Shown: positions 12,103 through 25,500, counted from the first letter of the stretch. The stretch: DNA of 64,000 nucleotides from Neurospora crassa OR74A (GCF_000182925.2 NC_026503.1:1488001-1552000), one strand, 5' to 3'. Notes: generated from the letters alone by a model not told the origin. Translations and numbers: made by a program.

Positions 12103-13569
12103 AATAATTGGACACAAGCCAGAGTGGGGCGGGGCCCCGCTACTGAGGATTGTGGTGAGGAGTTGTGTGATATTTTATACAGACTATTTCTGTCGACGAT
12201 GGTAATTTTTATTTCTGTGGAAAGATTCATTATTCTTTTCGCGAAACGTGGTTTAGGGGAACACCATCTTTTCTGATGTAAACCTCCCTCGACGTCTTCC
12301 ATCAGAGAAGGGGACGACACCATGATGGCTTTGGATGATGGGAAGCAGATGAAGAAGAAGAAGAAGAACGAAGCCAACAAATCAAGAAAAGCAACGTACC
12401 TAACTATCTAGGGCATTGGTAAAGGCGTTATACCACACATACTTTCTTTTTATAGTTATCTCTCTTTCTTCTTCTTCGTTTTAACGCCCGACTCATGGCT
12501 TCAGGATTATATGCAACCGTTGATGATGAGGGAGAAGGGCAAAGGGCAAAAAGGGAAGGGAAGGAAGGGGACAGGATGAACTTGGATTGACTGTTCATAA
12601 TGAAGGGAATGGAGGCTTGTTGCAAATGATGTATGGGTTCCATATCACAGTTTTTGAGGAGGTTGTTTGTCAATTGTACAAAGTGTTGGAAGAAGACAGG
12701 CAGGGATGGAAAAGGATGGAACGGAAGAAGAGAAGAAGTGTTGCTCACTTCGCTCACTCGCTCTTGGATGAGAAAAGCTTGGGGGATGGCACTCAACTTG
12801 TTCAGATTACGCCAGTTATCTGAGTTATCTGGAGAGGACCGCTGCGTACCTAGCCGACTCATGTAATGATAATATGAAATCAAAGCCTTGATCACACGAA
12901 CTACTTTTACTTGCCTGATGCCGTGACGAGTATCACTTTAATATCGTGCTACCTCAAAAATCCAACCTAGCAAGGTACCGCCTGCCTCCTCGTTTCCCGC
13001 CCGGCTTGTCGGTGGCTGTCTGTCTGTCTGGCTTGACTACATAGTATCCAATCTCCCACCTTCATACCACCCGCCCCCAAACGCCAGCCATAGCGCCGTG
13101 AACTGAAACCCGTCGTGTGCGGCTTACCTCCACTAGGCTGAAGGTCCATCCTCAACAAACAAACACAAGTACGTACATTGTAGAGCGCCACTCTATCCAT
13201 CAGTGTCCTCCCACTCTCCGTCCGTCCGTCCGTCCCGTCCGTCCGTTACCCGGTTCGGGCGTAATGTGTGGACGGGAGCCAAAAAAAAATAATAATAAAA
13301 AATTAAAAAATAAAAAATAATAAAAATAATCAAAGCCACCAGCCACTCACTCACTCCAGGGCATTTGCACCGCGGAGATAAATGACCGCAGTTGATCCTA
13401 GTTTGTGATGAGAATGGATACCGGCCACCCAGCCAGGTACCCAGAGTATCGGGAACGTGATGGCGCGGCGCGGAGATTATGGGACTGGCTGAGTGAGGTC
13501 TGGACTCACGCCTCAAAGGTCTTGATCTTCAGCTTTCGGTTCTGGGTTGGTTGGTGGTTCCAGTCCGCC

Positions 13570-13597
13570 GGGTCGGGTCGGGTCGGATCGGGTCGGG
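13570..13597. repeat. GGGTC pentanucleotide repeat
   Basis: About five units of GGGTC, one changed to GGATC, in the long spacer. Confidence 0.8.
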
Positions 13598-13824
13598 GCT
13601 GTTTGTTGGGTCGGGTCAAGTTTGCCCGATCAGGGTCCTTGAGAAGTGAAGTGAACTGAACTGAACTGAACTCAGGCAAAGGATGATCCGTCCGTCCGAT
13701 TTGACCGGCCCGTACTTTTCGCGCGTGAACTACCTTACCTTGGAAATAAAGCAAAATAAAGTACAAAAGTAAAGGAGAATATCCCAGTGTTAGGTAGCTG
13801 AGTGCAGTTTACTATGCAGTACTT

Positions 13825-13840
13825 ACCTACCTAGGTAGGT
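13825..13840. repeat. Perfect 16-bp palindrome ACCTACCTAGGTAGGT
   Basis: The sequence equals its own reverse complement. Similar ACCT/AGGT units recur at 15626-15660, 16006-16019 and 51423-51439, so this is part of a dispersed simple-repeat class. Confidence 0.85.
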
Positions 13841-15625
13841 GGGGATAATCAACTACTTACCTATTGATGGGAATTTAAGGGAACGGGGGCGGGGGGGGGA
13901 TCTTTCAAGTTGGAGAGACTATGACAGGTGATCACGAAAGCTTGAATCCCAGAGGTATGATGTTCTTGCATTTAGTCCGCTGTGATCTGGTCACTTGGAT
14001 CTAGTTGTACTCCTTTCGGAAGGGAGCGTAGAGAAGATAACTGAAGATGGTATACCAATTTTACATTTCGGGGTTTCCATTGATGGTTTAGTCAAATGAA
14101 AGAAGGTCCGGAAGGAGAGGCAGACGAGGGGCTTCAATTTAGTTAGATTTTCAGGCCTACTTAGTAGATCCGGCATTGCCTGGCACTGTCAAGAGCAGTT
14201 GTACTGACTGGCACTGAGTGGGAGTGGGAGTAGTAGTGGTCACGGTGGAAACAACATGATGACTTTCCTCTATCCACTCTCTCGGGTCTCACGTCATTCC
14301 AACTGAAGTATGTAGTTACTTGAAAGAAACAACGAACATTGTCTGGATGGACACTCAGACGTGGGAGATTGAAACTAGGATGGCTGGTAGTATAGTAGGT
14401 CCCGGTGGCGTGTGGGGGTGGCTGGCTATTAGAACGAGACTGATGATAATATCCGTCGAGGCCCGGTGACTCGGGTTGATAGGAGGGTTGTCTGACATCG
14501 GAGATGGCAGTGAGTAGAGGTAGGTAAGTACTTCGATATTGAGAAATTATTGAGGAAGGAGCGCACCTGATGTGTACCTCTACCCTACCTTCCTCAACCC
14601 ATGAGTGAGGAAGAGAAAGGGAAAGAAGGAACTGAATGTAGACTCAGTCCATTCTAATCTGTTCACCTGGGTCTACGCAGTATCCATATGTCGTTGCGTT
14701 CATCTAGCTTCGGACGGATTGAACAATTCGATTTCTTTGCGTGTCCCAACGAAGTGTCTTTGGCGTCCCCCTTCCTTCATCTTTGTACTTGATCACCCCA
14801 TATGTATCCGTCTACGCCACTTGAAGATTTGAAGGGCTTTGCTTGCTTGCTTACTCACGGACCCAGTGTCTTGGGTCGGAAATATGCTAGGTGTGCTCTC
14901 GGAGAAGAGATGTGTGTGCATTAGACTACGTACCTGTGGTGTATACTTGAACAGGAAAATAACTCAACTTAATCAGATGCTTGTCTTGTGAGAATAAGCT
15001 GCGACAAGGTACAAAAGATAAAAGATATAGGAAGCACGGTAAAAACAAGACGGAGCAAAATCGAGTGTGATATCGATACTAGACTTGAGATTTATAGGCC
15101 TTCCATTCGAAACTCGGGCTGTATACGGCATGTTGAGGCAACAAACCAAAGGCAACCCTCAAAGGAGACAAAAAATAGAGAGAAAACGAGACCCAGCCCA
15201 GCCCAGTCCAACCATCTATCCATCTGCTGTGCCCGCCTGTGGTGAGACCGTGAGATCAAAAGGAGCAAGGCGCTGGAGTCTCGTGTGTATGTCTCGTGTG
15301 GCTCGTGTAACCAGTTTACGAAAACGTCGACATGTATGATGAAGGCGCCGCCGCCGCATCGTTCCTGTCGTCCTCTCCATTCGGGATCCCCTGGGCACCC
15401 GAAAGAGCGGTCGGTGGGTTTTTAGGCTGGGATGGCATGTCCGTCCGGTGATTGATGTGCCGTACACGACACGATCAAGGTTCACAGCTAGAGGTTTGTT
15501 TATGGGTGTACACGCAGCAGTCGTAACTTGGCGTAGGTACCTATTAACGAGATGTGTGTGTATCATGTGCCTCTTGTGCCCTCTTTCTTATTTGGTACTG
15601 CTGCCGGATTCCCGTTCATCATGCA

Positions 15626-15660
15626 AGGTAGGTACCTACCTACCTACCTACCTACCTAGG
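15626..15660. repeat. AGGT/ACCT tetranucleotide tract
   Basis: Two AGGT units run into about seven ACCT units and finish with CTAGG, making a partly self-complementary tract. Confidence 0.85.
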
Positions 15661-18600
15661 AGGACAAGATGGAATGGAAAAAAAAAGCTTCGAGAAGATT
15701 GATGAGCAGGATTGAGGGTTGCAGATCTGGTGCCGTTTCAAAATAGCTGGAGTTTCAACTAAGTCCTATACTATACTTTCCCACACTATAGTACATAACA
15801 TAATACTACTGCTGACTGGAACCCGTTTCAATTCAAGACAGCTGGACCCGACTTTAGAACTTTATGGTACTGTATGGATACTCTCAAACCTACGATCGCC
15901 CGCCCTTTTCGGTAATTTTGATTTTTGTCTGATAATCACCCACCTTTTGTTGCTTTTTTGAAGCGGCAGTTGGAAGCAGTAGGTACGTATATGGAGTGAA
16001 GTAACAGGTAGGTAGGTAAGCACCATCCTTGGCGACGACCCCTGAGCACCACCACTGAGCGCCGGGTACCTAACGGAGTGGTGGTGGCCGGGATGTCAAG
16101 ATGCAAGGGAGAACAACAAGAACGTGAAGATGATTGATGCATGGAAGCCTCATGGAAAGGAAGTGCAATAGTACCAGAAGGACGGCACGACGGGTCGGTT
16201 AATGGTTTACTCTGACATGGGCACATAGGGGCATATGAATGGTGGTTTCCAAGACTTGTGGCTTGCATGCTGTTTTCCTATCATTGCCAGTGTCACCATT
16301 GTCATCCCGAAGAAGCACACTGGCCCAGACGCTTGGGGTCGACGAAGTGACGCAGCGGCGATGTGGGCAGCCGAGTCGGGACGCGCCAATTCCCGCTGAG
16401 GCGTCTTGGTCGCTTTCTGTGACCGACGTCGCCGCACAATGTGTACGGACACGGTAGGAAGACGGGGACGGATAGATGGACTCGGCAGTGAGAAATGTCG
16501 AAAGAGTGTGAATGATGCCTGGGCTTCGTCGAGACAGCATCGGAAATCGTCGGCTGGAGGAGAAATTAGTGGTAAATGATCCTTCTCGGCACCGAGCCGG
16601 CTTCAATTTCCAATGCCCATCAAAACACTCAGATTATGGTGCGATAGAAAAGGAGTGTCTGGGAAGTCAATCATTGGAATCGAAGAGGAATGGAAGAAAG
16701 GAAAGAGGAAGGAGGAAATGATGATGGACGTCCCCGGCCTTTGACCACACCCCACTTGCCCACATTGAACCTAAAAAGGTGGAGCCCGTTCGAGGTTGAA
16801 GCAGGATCCACTCCGTCATGCTTTGGATGATTGGCCTCTTGGCCTCTTGGCTTCTGTCTCTAGTAGTGTAGGTGGTGTCTCTCGGCTGCTTCCTTTGCTT
16901 CTTTTTCGTCGCAACGTCCTCCAGATCGCCATTCAGTTGGGATGAAAGACGGGATCAGGCGAAATGAGACGGCGTCGAGGATTTCTCACAGCTGGCCATC
17001 AAACACAGCATACGATCATGACAACAAATTTTGATGACGACCCGGTCGGTCTTCTCCAATGAAAAGGGACAAATGCGACTACATACATATTCCCGCGCAA
17101 AGGGGACCAAAGTGGACAAGGACCACCAACCAACCATGGACGTGGAAAGCGCGCGATTGGAAACCCAGGGGGAGATTCGATCGACGGATTCGGTGGAGAC
17201 TCGCTGCGAACAGGCAGCCGAATTTCTGCTGATTTTCTGGAGAGAAAGAAAATCTTTGATTCTTGGCTTGTCAGTCAGCCTGACAATGCCTGCATGTCTT
17301 CTCCCATTGGTGCCAGTTGCCTGCTTGCATCAGGCTGAGACGGCTCCACCGAACAATGGAAATTGTCAATGGACCATCCAAGGACCATCTCCGTGACTTT
17401 GGCTGAGCTGACACTCACTTCTGAAGAAAACCAAGGAAAGCTCCAATGAGTGTTGGCCATATCGTACCTGCCGCATTCTACGGTTGTTGAGCCTCCGTCT
17501 CCCTGGGCTATCAGGGAAGCCGGCCTTTCCGTCCAATGCTGCACCATTACACAATGCTCAGCCAGTCACCCGTCCTTACTATCTGCAGAACGTATCCGGT
17601 ATCGCTGCGTCACCACGTTCAGATATCAAGTTGTTGTGCAGTGTCACGCACCTTTTTCACTGCGGGAAACTCGGACAGTCCCCAAATCCGGGGGCCATTT
17701 TTGACATGTTCAATTATCTCCATTGCGGAGTTTTGTCCACACATCAACAACACAACACAACCCTACCATATCCATCAAGGCAATCTATCTCGCACATGGT
17801 TCAATCCACATGGTCGACAGGATCTGCTAGCACTCTCACTGTAGCATGAGCTGAGCCCTGCCGAAATTAGCCGTGCATGAAGCCTGCGACTCCAAGAAGC
17901 ACCATACCGTGACCCCTGGGCCATTGTGAAGCCATTCTAACCCTCCTTGGCGACCCCATTTTCCCCCATTTCGATAGTCTTGGCCTCCAGATCAACCCCC
18001 CTACGGCAGTGTTCTGCATGCCGTGAAGCCGTGCGACTGCAAGCGTCGTGTTGGAACCGCAGGCCAAAGCGTCCCTCATCTTCACCCCCCCCCCAGCTTT
18101 CCACCTCGCTCTCGGTTCCCAGCCCAGCTGCACACCCCAAGCCTATCTGGGAAATCCTGCACAGTTCTCCTCACCGGCTGACGAAGGAGATTCGCCGAAA
18201 AGCGAGCTGTCCCGATATTTGAAATAGGGCAAGGGCCCTGCCATCTTTTTTCTCCTCTTGAGATCTGGGAACAGAACCCTGATTTTCTCTCGATCTTGAT
18301 GGATTTGGTCGCCGACAAGGTGGATAGTATTGTCGACTTTTTGCAACATACATATCCTGGGGTACGACCTACCAGGATCCATCGTGCTGCTGTGTCAACA
18401 AGTGTGTGTGTGTGTGTGTGTTGGCATTCGACTTTCTTTTTATTGCCAACAATAACCTCCCCCGGTCCCCCCACAGCAATCAACCTCGCAATCCCCTCCC
18501 TCTGTCTTTGCCACGGCGGCTCCGGTCCCTGATCTTCTCCTCGCTTGTCTTGTCGAATCTCTGGCTCTTGGTCGAGTTCGAAACACGTGCGTCAAGTTTC

Positions 18601-18901
18601 AAGAGAACCAAACTTCGTTGTCGCATATACACACCCTTTAAGCGCCGTCCACTCAAATCGCTTCCCCGGGTTCGACTCTGAAGCAGTACGGCGCTTCCGC
18701 ACCAGTCTCTGGATTGTGATTGGCTCAGCCCAGTTCACCCTTCATCAATAGCAACAGCAACAACATTGAGCAATACTACCTTCTATCTGCTTCAGAAGCT
18801 TCCAACGAAACGCAGCCGCCCGACTTTCTTAGCGAAACTTCACTTATATTGTCTAGACCCGTGCGCTTAAAGCGTGGCGAGTCAACTCTAAAAAGCCCGC
18901 C

Positions 18902-20951
18902 ATGGACCCAACAACAACCCTCTTTACCTTTATGTTGTGAGTTCTTTGAAGCTTGTGTTATAATCTCTCTTTCTTTTTTTCCTCCCCCCTCTTTCCTTAG
19001 CTTCACTTCGCTTGCGAGACTGCTGTGCGGTCAGTCATTCATTCCCCCATCGTTCGTTTTCACGCAACTCGGTTACACCCCCTCTCGCTTTTCGGTAAAA
19101 GACCCGTCTCATATTGTACGTCTGGACATGTTCCACTTCCCAGTTTTTCTTTTTGGTTTTGGAGACGGTGCCAGCAGGTGTCGATCGGGAAATCGGATCC
19201 CCATGCCCTGTTCGATGAGAATTGAGTATCTCGGCGTCCATCGATCAAAATCCCATGATCATCACCACGCAGGCCGGGGTCCGAGCAAGCGAGCCTGGGC
19301 GAGCTGAGGAGAATTCCTGCCAAGCCAGCCTCTACTCAGCAGATCGCCAGAGCTCAATCTCATCCAAGACCGAAGTCTGGCGGTGATTGCGCTCGTGGCC
19401 TCCTACTTGACCTGACCCAGCTCAAGTCAAGGGAAACAGCCATTATTGGTCAATTCCCGTAATGACCCTTGACGTGGTATTGGGAATATTGCAGCCTACA
19501 CTTAGCCTCATCCACTTTTACTCCTCTCATACCCCAAGCCTTTTGATCTGCGCCCACATTTCACCCACTCGTCGACGAGACTAACACGAGAAATAGACGG
19601 ACTCATCCCTCGGTCAACGCTGTTCACCTGGTCGGTTCTTGGGACAATTTCGCTAAACCTTATACAATGGAGCGTGACGTCAGACGCGACAGAGGCCAGT
19701 GGAAGGGATGCTACACCTTCAAGGATATCATCTGCGATGGTGACTCTGGCCGAACCCCAAAACGGAACGGCGGCTTGAAGATGGGCCAGACATATTACTT
19801 TTATGTGAGTCCTTGTCCAGAGATACGTCCGTCGGCCCCTGTCATTAACCGAGACCCCCCAGTACGAGCTAGATGGCGCGGCTGAGACATATGATCCTAC
19901 TCTTCCCTCAACAAATAACTGTCCATATCTACCCGGCCAGACTGTCAACACTCTCTATGTTCCTGTCGAGCATACCCTCAGGAACCGCAGCGCATCCACC
20001 ACCTCCCTCCGCGAGGAAAACTACAAGACCATGAATCCCGCCGACAGATACAACACGCCGCAACCCACCGTCGCTTCATTAATGGACGCTGCTTCCCGTG
20101 CCGCTACCGCCCCTCTACCTGAGCTCAAGCGCTCTTCCAGGTCTATCTCACCGGGCTCCAGCTGGTTCTCGCCACGTAGGCTGTTCGGTCGCAAGCAAAG
20201 CTCTTCCTCCCTGCCGGAGATCAGGCTGCCGACACCCACCGATGATACTCGGAGCATCAGGTCATCCGGGTCAAGCAGGTCCAGGGACATGTCGCCTGAG
20301 TCGCTTCGCCGGTTCCTGTCCAACGATGAACTACCTGAAGAGGAGTATCAGACAGTGGAACGTCCGGCTATCACCATTCCTGATGATATCGTCGAGGAGA
20401 ACGAAGACGACGACATGTTCGCCACATCTGCTGTGTCGGAATACATGCAGTTCACCGGCCTCTCCCCTCCGCCATCCCAACGATCGCTCACCCCTTCTCC
20501 GCCTGTCAAAAGCGGCGAGGCTCTTACACCCACTATGGCCCTTGCCAGGTGCCCTTCTACGATGCCCTGCCTCGATCTCTCGATACCTAAGCTGTCTCTT
20601 GTCGACACCAGCTCACCTCAGTCCTCAGCCGACTCACCTCCCGCCTTCTACCACTCCGACGACGATGAGGAGGATGAGAACCTCGACGAGGACCTCCTTC
20701 CCCTTCCTGTGCTTGACTACAGCACGGCCCGCAAGGCTTCCGCCGGCTCAGTCGGGAGCACCCTCTCCACCTACAGCCTGCCCCAGTCTTCGCCCCAAGA
20801 AGCAAAGGAGTCCAAGTCTCTCATGGTCCCCAGGATTGAGACCAGCATTCCTGTCTCGCACACTTCCTTCCTTAACAGCCCTACCCCCAACTCGGGTCTT
20901 GAGGACCTGATGACTGAGCTGGGCTGGATGGCTAATGCCATTCGTGGTTAA
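18902..20951 (+). CDS. CBM48/E-set (AMPK glycogen-binding-like) domain protein with disordered tail
   Basis: Three exons: 18902-18936 (35 nt), 19597-19804 and 19863-20951, 443 residues. The 660-nt first intron (GTGAGT..ATAG) splits the N-terminal strand MDPTTTLFTFML from the E-set core. The 58-nt second intron is GTGAGT..CCAG. The core, about residues 14-115, contains VHLVGSWDNFAKPYTM, WKGCYTF and LKMGQTYYFYYELDG, the pattern of CBM48-type glycogen-binding domains of AMPK beta subunits and starch-branching enzymes. The remaining two-thirds is Ser/Pro-rich with acidic patches (for example around DDDEEDENLDEDLL) and is probably disordered. The last residues, LEDLMTELGWMANAIRG, form a likely short conserved helix. 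The role is not known; carbohydrate or energy signalling is an inference from the domain. The first exon is deduced from splice sites and domain continuity. Confidence 0.82.
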
Positions 20952-21711
20952 GCTTCACCAAAATATTCAAACAATCGCTATGCGCATACTGCGCACACAC
21001 ACTATTACACCATAATGTTTTGTCTCAACAATCGTTCAACATTTCATACATCTCCATCTCAATCTATCTAGCATTTTCGGCGGGCATTCAAAATGGGGTA
21101 TACTACACTACACTACTATACTATCGCTCAAGCAATCAAGCAGCGGTGTAGAAGGCATAAAACAAGGCGACGGCGGCAAGATCTGAAGTTTTATTTGTTT
21201 TTGATCTCTTTTGTCTTTTTGGTTATTGGGTTTCCTTTGTTGGATGGGTGGGATATGTTGGGAGGCTTGAGATCTACATTTCAGATCTCATCGTTACTTG
21301 ATCACTTGGGCGTTTTTGGGCCGGTGGGAGAGAAAGATCTATTTATTTTGGGGAGTTATCAGGGAGTTCATCTGGGTGGGTGAAAGGGTTACGATTGCAT
21401 ATAGGACTGGGAGTGATGATTGGGATGAGGGATGAAAGACCAGAAATCAACTGGAAGGAACGAGAGGAATTGCAAACTATATATTAGAAATACTATCGTT
21501 TGCCAGGCAACCTCTAATGATCCGTCTTGATGAACACTCGTGACATGTTTAGATCTAAATCAGACAAACAGTGTTATACTTACATAACTCACTGTCACTT
21601 ACCTCAGTCTGGAGCAGATTTTCTGCGTCGGTCCTCGCTATCTATTACCATGTTAAACCAGGTTGGGTGAAGAATATTAACTTTGACTTGTATGATGAGG
21701 CGATAAATGAC

Positions 21712-21732
21712 TGAGTGAGTGAGTGAGTGAGT
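21712..21732. repeat. GAGT tetranucleotide repeat
   Basis: Five units of GAGT in the spacer between the CBM48 gene and midasin. Confidence 0.85.
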
Positions 21733-21964
21733 AAAAGAAAACGGTGTTTAGGAAATTTGACTTGTAGAGACAAGAAAGAGGAAAAGCGACGGCGGTTACC
21801 CAAACAAACAAAGAAACAGGTGAATACCAATCACCGCTTGAACAAGTAAAAGAGTTCGTCGAGATAAATGTAGAGGATGATGACATCCATCCATCTTCAA
21901 TCACCTGGGAAGAAAGACGAAAGAGATGCCGAGTTTCAATCATGCCCGCAGAGATTCGGGGGGA

Positions 21965-21966
<2 letters not shown>

Positions 21967-21996
<30 letters not shown>

Positions 21997-22006
21997 CCAA
22001 CAACAA

Positions 22007-22056
<50 letters not shown>
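21967..22056. repeat. AAC trinucleotide repeat running into a 49-base poly(A) tract
   Basis: About thirteen AAC units (one ACC interruption) from about 21967 to 22007 are followed by an uninterrupted run of 49 A at 22008-22056. Confidence 0.9.
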
Positions 22057-22060
<4 letters not shown>

Positions 22061-22522
22061 GCCATGAATCAGATAAGATGCAACCTTGGCAAACGTTAAG
22101 AGCCATTGTGAGAGAGAGGTTTTCGTGGTTTTTGTACTACAGTAGGAGACCGAAGTTGGATTACTACAACAGTGACGTTTTGTCTACCTAAGCTAAGTAG
22201 GGAGCTTTTGTTTACCTAAACCTGACAACCCCCTTTTTGATTTTGACGAATGAAAACACGAGAAAAAGACAGGTACAAATAAACAAACAAACAAACAAAT
22301 AAGCTAATCAATCAATTAAACTCCTACCCTTCCAAGCCTACCAAGACCAACCAACCAAGCAAGCAAACAAACAAATAACTCCTAATACAAGAATGCCAAT
22401 CTATCTATGATCTATCTATCGTCTCCCAGTTTTTTTTTTTTCTCTTTCCTCGTAGTATTTTCGGGTTTCATTTTCTCTTCAACCCCCCTTTCCCTGAGTG
22501 TGTATGTGTGCTGAATGCGTGC

Positions 22523-25500
22523 TCAAGAAGCACTAACCTCACTAAACCAACTCCTCAACAAGCCCGCCAACGCCCCCGGCAAATCATCCAAGTGATGCAC
22601 AATCAAATAATACTGGAACGGGAAACTGTCCAAGTAGCGATGAATCACCGGCATACCATCACTGCCGAACCTAGCCTCTTTCAGATCCAAGACACTTTGA
22701 CTTCCTTTTTTCGCATTTCCTTGAGCATCCCGAGCATCGTCCATGACGATGAAAACAACCATTACGCGCTGCTCCATTGCCTCTCTTAGTAAGGGGCGAA
22801 GGCGCGCGTGGTCTTTACTCTGAACAAGACCGTCAGACAGGATAAGGGCGAGTTGCCAGAGATCTTCCCCTCCCGACTGAGAGGCCGAGGTGAGGCGCGC
22901 GTCGCGGAAGTGATCGATGGTTCGCCGCAAGAGGTTGACCATGTCCGTGCCCTCTTGTTTGAAAGTGAATTGCTGCAAGACCCTGGCGCCCGCGTCGTGA
23001 GAGGCAAAGGGGTCGGTGAGACGGTGCGCGACAAAGACGTCGGTGCCGAAACCGAGGACGCCGACTTGGCCTACTTCTAGCATGGTAAGCGCGCGGGAGG
23101 TCATGACGAGCGACTCCAAAGCCAAGCGGCCGGCGGAACCGGAGTTGTTGAGCGAGTCGCCCATGGATTGGGAGTCATCCACACAGAGCAAGATCTGGTA
23201 GGAGCGCTTGGTCGGGATGGCGCGGCGCATCCAGATCTTGTCGCGCTTGTAGGAGGAGGCGATGTAGGGAATGATCTTCTTGATGTTGAGGCGCTTGCCG
23301 GTGCGGAAGGAGCCGGAGAGCTTGGTGGATTGCGAAGGGGTGAGGATCAGGCGGAGTTGAGAAGACAAGGACATGGAGAGGGATTGCGTCTTGGTTTGGA
23401 AGGTGGTCCACATGGAGAGGGCCTCGTTGAAGTCGCGCAAGGGGCGAGGTGGTTGGTCTTCGAGGTGGATGGCGGAGAGCTGGGTGGACGATTCTTCGTT
23501 GATCGCCTCGTCTAGGTCGCCTTCCTTTGCGCTGGCCTTGCGGGCGTCGGAGTCCTCATCGTCAGAGTCTTCGAAGGCACCTTGGTGAGTGGCGACGCCG
23601 GAACGGCCGTCCTTGCGGTCCTCCTTGGGAGCGTCGGTGGAATCAGGGGCCTCGGCATCTTCCATGTCCACGTCCTCTTGCTTGTTGTCCTCGGCAGCGG
23701 GTTCATCCTCGGGTAAGACGTGGTTGTTGGCGTCTTCCATCTCGGTGTCAATGGCCATGGCATCGTCCATGGGACGAACTTCCTCATCATTGGCGGTGCC
23801 CAGAGCCTGGGTGTCGGGCTCGGCGTCTTCATCCTGCAAGTGCTGGAATTCAACCTTGGCCATGTCGACGTCGGGCTTCTGCTGCTCCTCCTTGCTTTCG
23901 GGGGCGTTGCGAATGTCGCGCTGGTTTCTGTACCATCTGTCGAGAGCATCACCGAGCTTCTTGAATGGTTGGCTGCTGGCCTCGGTCTCTTGATCCTCAT
24001 TGGGGCCCTCCTGCTGCTCAGTCCTCGACTGCTCACCCTTGGAACCGGGGGCGTTGTCTTGGTCAGAGGACTGGTTGTTGACAGCACCTTGCTCACGCTG
24101 GGCGGCCTTGTTGTCGGCAGTATCGTCCTGCATGTCGTTCTGGTCATCTTGAGCAAGACCACCACCCGTCTTGACATCGCTGGGAGCAGCGTTATCGTCA
24201 TCCGCCTGAGCCTGGTCATCGTTCAGACCGGGCTGTTCCTTCTCCTTGTCCTCCTCCTCCTTGTCCAAATCCTGCGGGGCATCTTCATCTTGCTCCTCCT
24301 CCTTGTCCATGTCCACATCCATGTTATCCTCATCCATAGGGTTCAGATCATCCGTCTCTTCAGCCTCAGCTTCCTCAGGCTTCTCTGCATCCTTCTGCTC
24401 CTCAAGCTGCTGCTCCTCCTCCACACCATTCGGCGCCTGCTCCTCTTCCATCTCTCCATCCTGCGGCTTCTCACCATCCTCCAGGTCATCCAAGTTATCC
24501 TCCTCCTCATCCTCTCCATCGCTGATATCAATCTGCATATCATCCGGCAACGCTAGGGTATCCTGCTCCTGCACATTCTGGTCCTGATTATTCAGTTCCT
24601 CCTGTGGCTGGGCGTCACCCTCCTGCTCCTGTCCCGGCTCACCTTCCTCCTCATCCTCGTTCTCCTCCTCACCCTCCTTCTTCTCCTTCTTTTCCTCCTC
24701 CTCACCCACCGCTTCCTCGCTCTCCTGCTGCTGCTCCTTCTTCTCCTTCCCTGGTTCCGCAGCAGCCTGCTCATCCTCATCCTGCTTGCCGCTATTATTC
24801 TCACCCTTCTGATCCTTCTCCGCATCCTCTTCATCTTTACCATCCCACATCTTCTCATCGACAGCAGTAGGATCGAGATCATCGACACCACCCGCCTCCT
24901 CGTCCATCTCATCATCCTCCTCATCATCACTACCATCCTTATCCTTCTGGTTCTCTTCATCTTCCTCTTCAGCCTTCACGCTCCCCATGTCTCCCTCGAG
25001 ATCATCCTCACCCATGTCCACCGCGTCGGGGTTATCCTCGATATCGTTCTGGTTCTTGTTATTCTGATCCTGCGCGAGCTCGGAAAGGTCCTCGTCATCC
25101 TTGATATCCTTGCTGATATCCTCTGCTCCCTCACCGTCACCCAGACCGGTGCCGCTCTGCACGTCACCAGATTCACCGGACTTTTCCTTGCTCTCTTCTT
25201 GGGGAGAGCAGAAGCCTTGCTTGGCGATGACGATGAAGCTGTTGCTGAGGGTGTAGCCCAGACGGCAGGTGGACCGGTGCAGGTCGGCGTACTGAGCGAG
25301 GTTCTGCTGGCACGTGGCGGCGTACTGCTCGAGCATGGGCAGGATGGCGCGCAGGAGCGCAGTCTCGGCGTCCCGGACGGCAGGCTGGGACAGGTCGGAG
25401 GTCTTGAGCAGGCGGAGGATGCCGTCGACTTCGGAGGTGATGCGCGGCATGGCAAGGGTGTTGATGGCCTTCTCGAGGCCTTCGCTGTGGGCCAGGAACC

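Larger units (their letters stand above)
12103..18901. other. Long gene-free spacer (6.8 kb) rich in simple repeats
   Basis: No convincing coding gene on either strand: all ORFs are under about 135 codons, overlap each other on both strands and lack recognisable domains. It holds the Sur2 3' UTR, scattered microsatellites and ACCT/AGGT tracts. From about 18,350 the + strand becomes pyrimidine-rich, consistent with the promoter and leader of the CBM48 gene. A non-coding RNA or a long regulatory region is possible but cannot be shown from sequence alone. Confidence 0.55.
20952..22522. other. Convergent intergenic region, CBM48 gene / midasin
   Basis: No gene seen. It holds the two 3' UTRs and several low-complexity tracts: GAGT repeats (21712-21732), AAC repeats running into a poly(A) tract, AAAC units (about 22277-22300) and a T run near 22430-22440. 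Confidence 0.65.

Noticed and set aside
12103-18901. Possible tRNA, 5S rRNA or transposon genes in the long spacer
   Set aside because: I looked for GGTTCGAA-type tRNA B boxes, the dispersed 5S rRNA gene typical of Sordariales, and transposase or reverse-transcriptase motifs by eye; none was convincing. A tRNAscan/Infernal run would decide.
21967-22191. ORF with poly-Lys/poly-Thr across the AAC and A tract
   Set aside because: Its translation is produced by the simple repeat itself and nothing conserved flanks it.
23720-24556. 278-codon + strand ORF rich in Leu/Ile/Val
   Set aside because: It is the exact antisense of the Asp/Glu-rich region of midasin; acidic GAN codons read backwards give Leu/Ile/Val. 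It overlaps other antisense ORFs and has no independent support.
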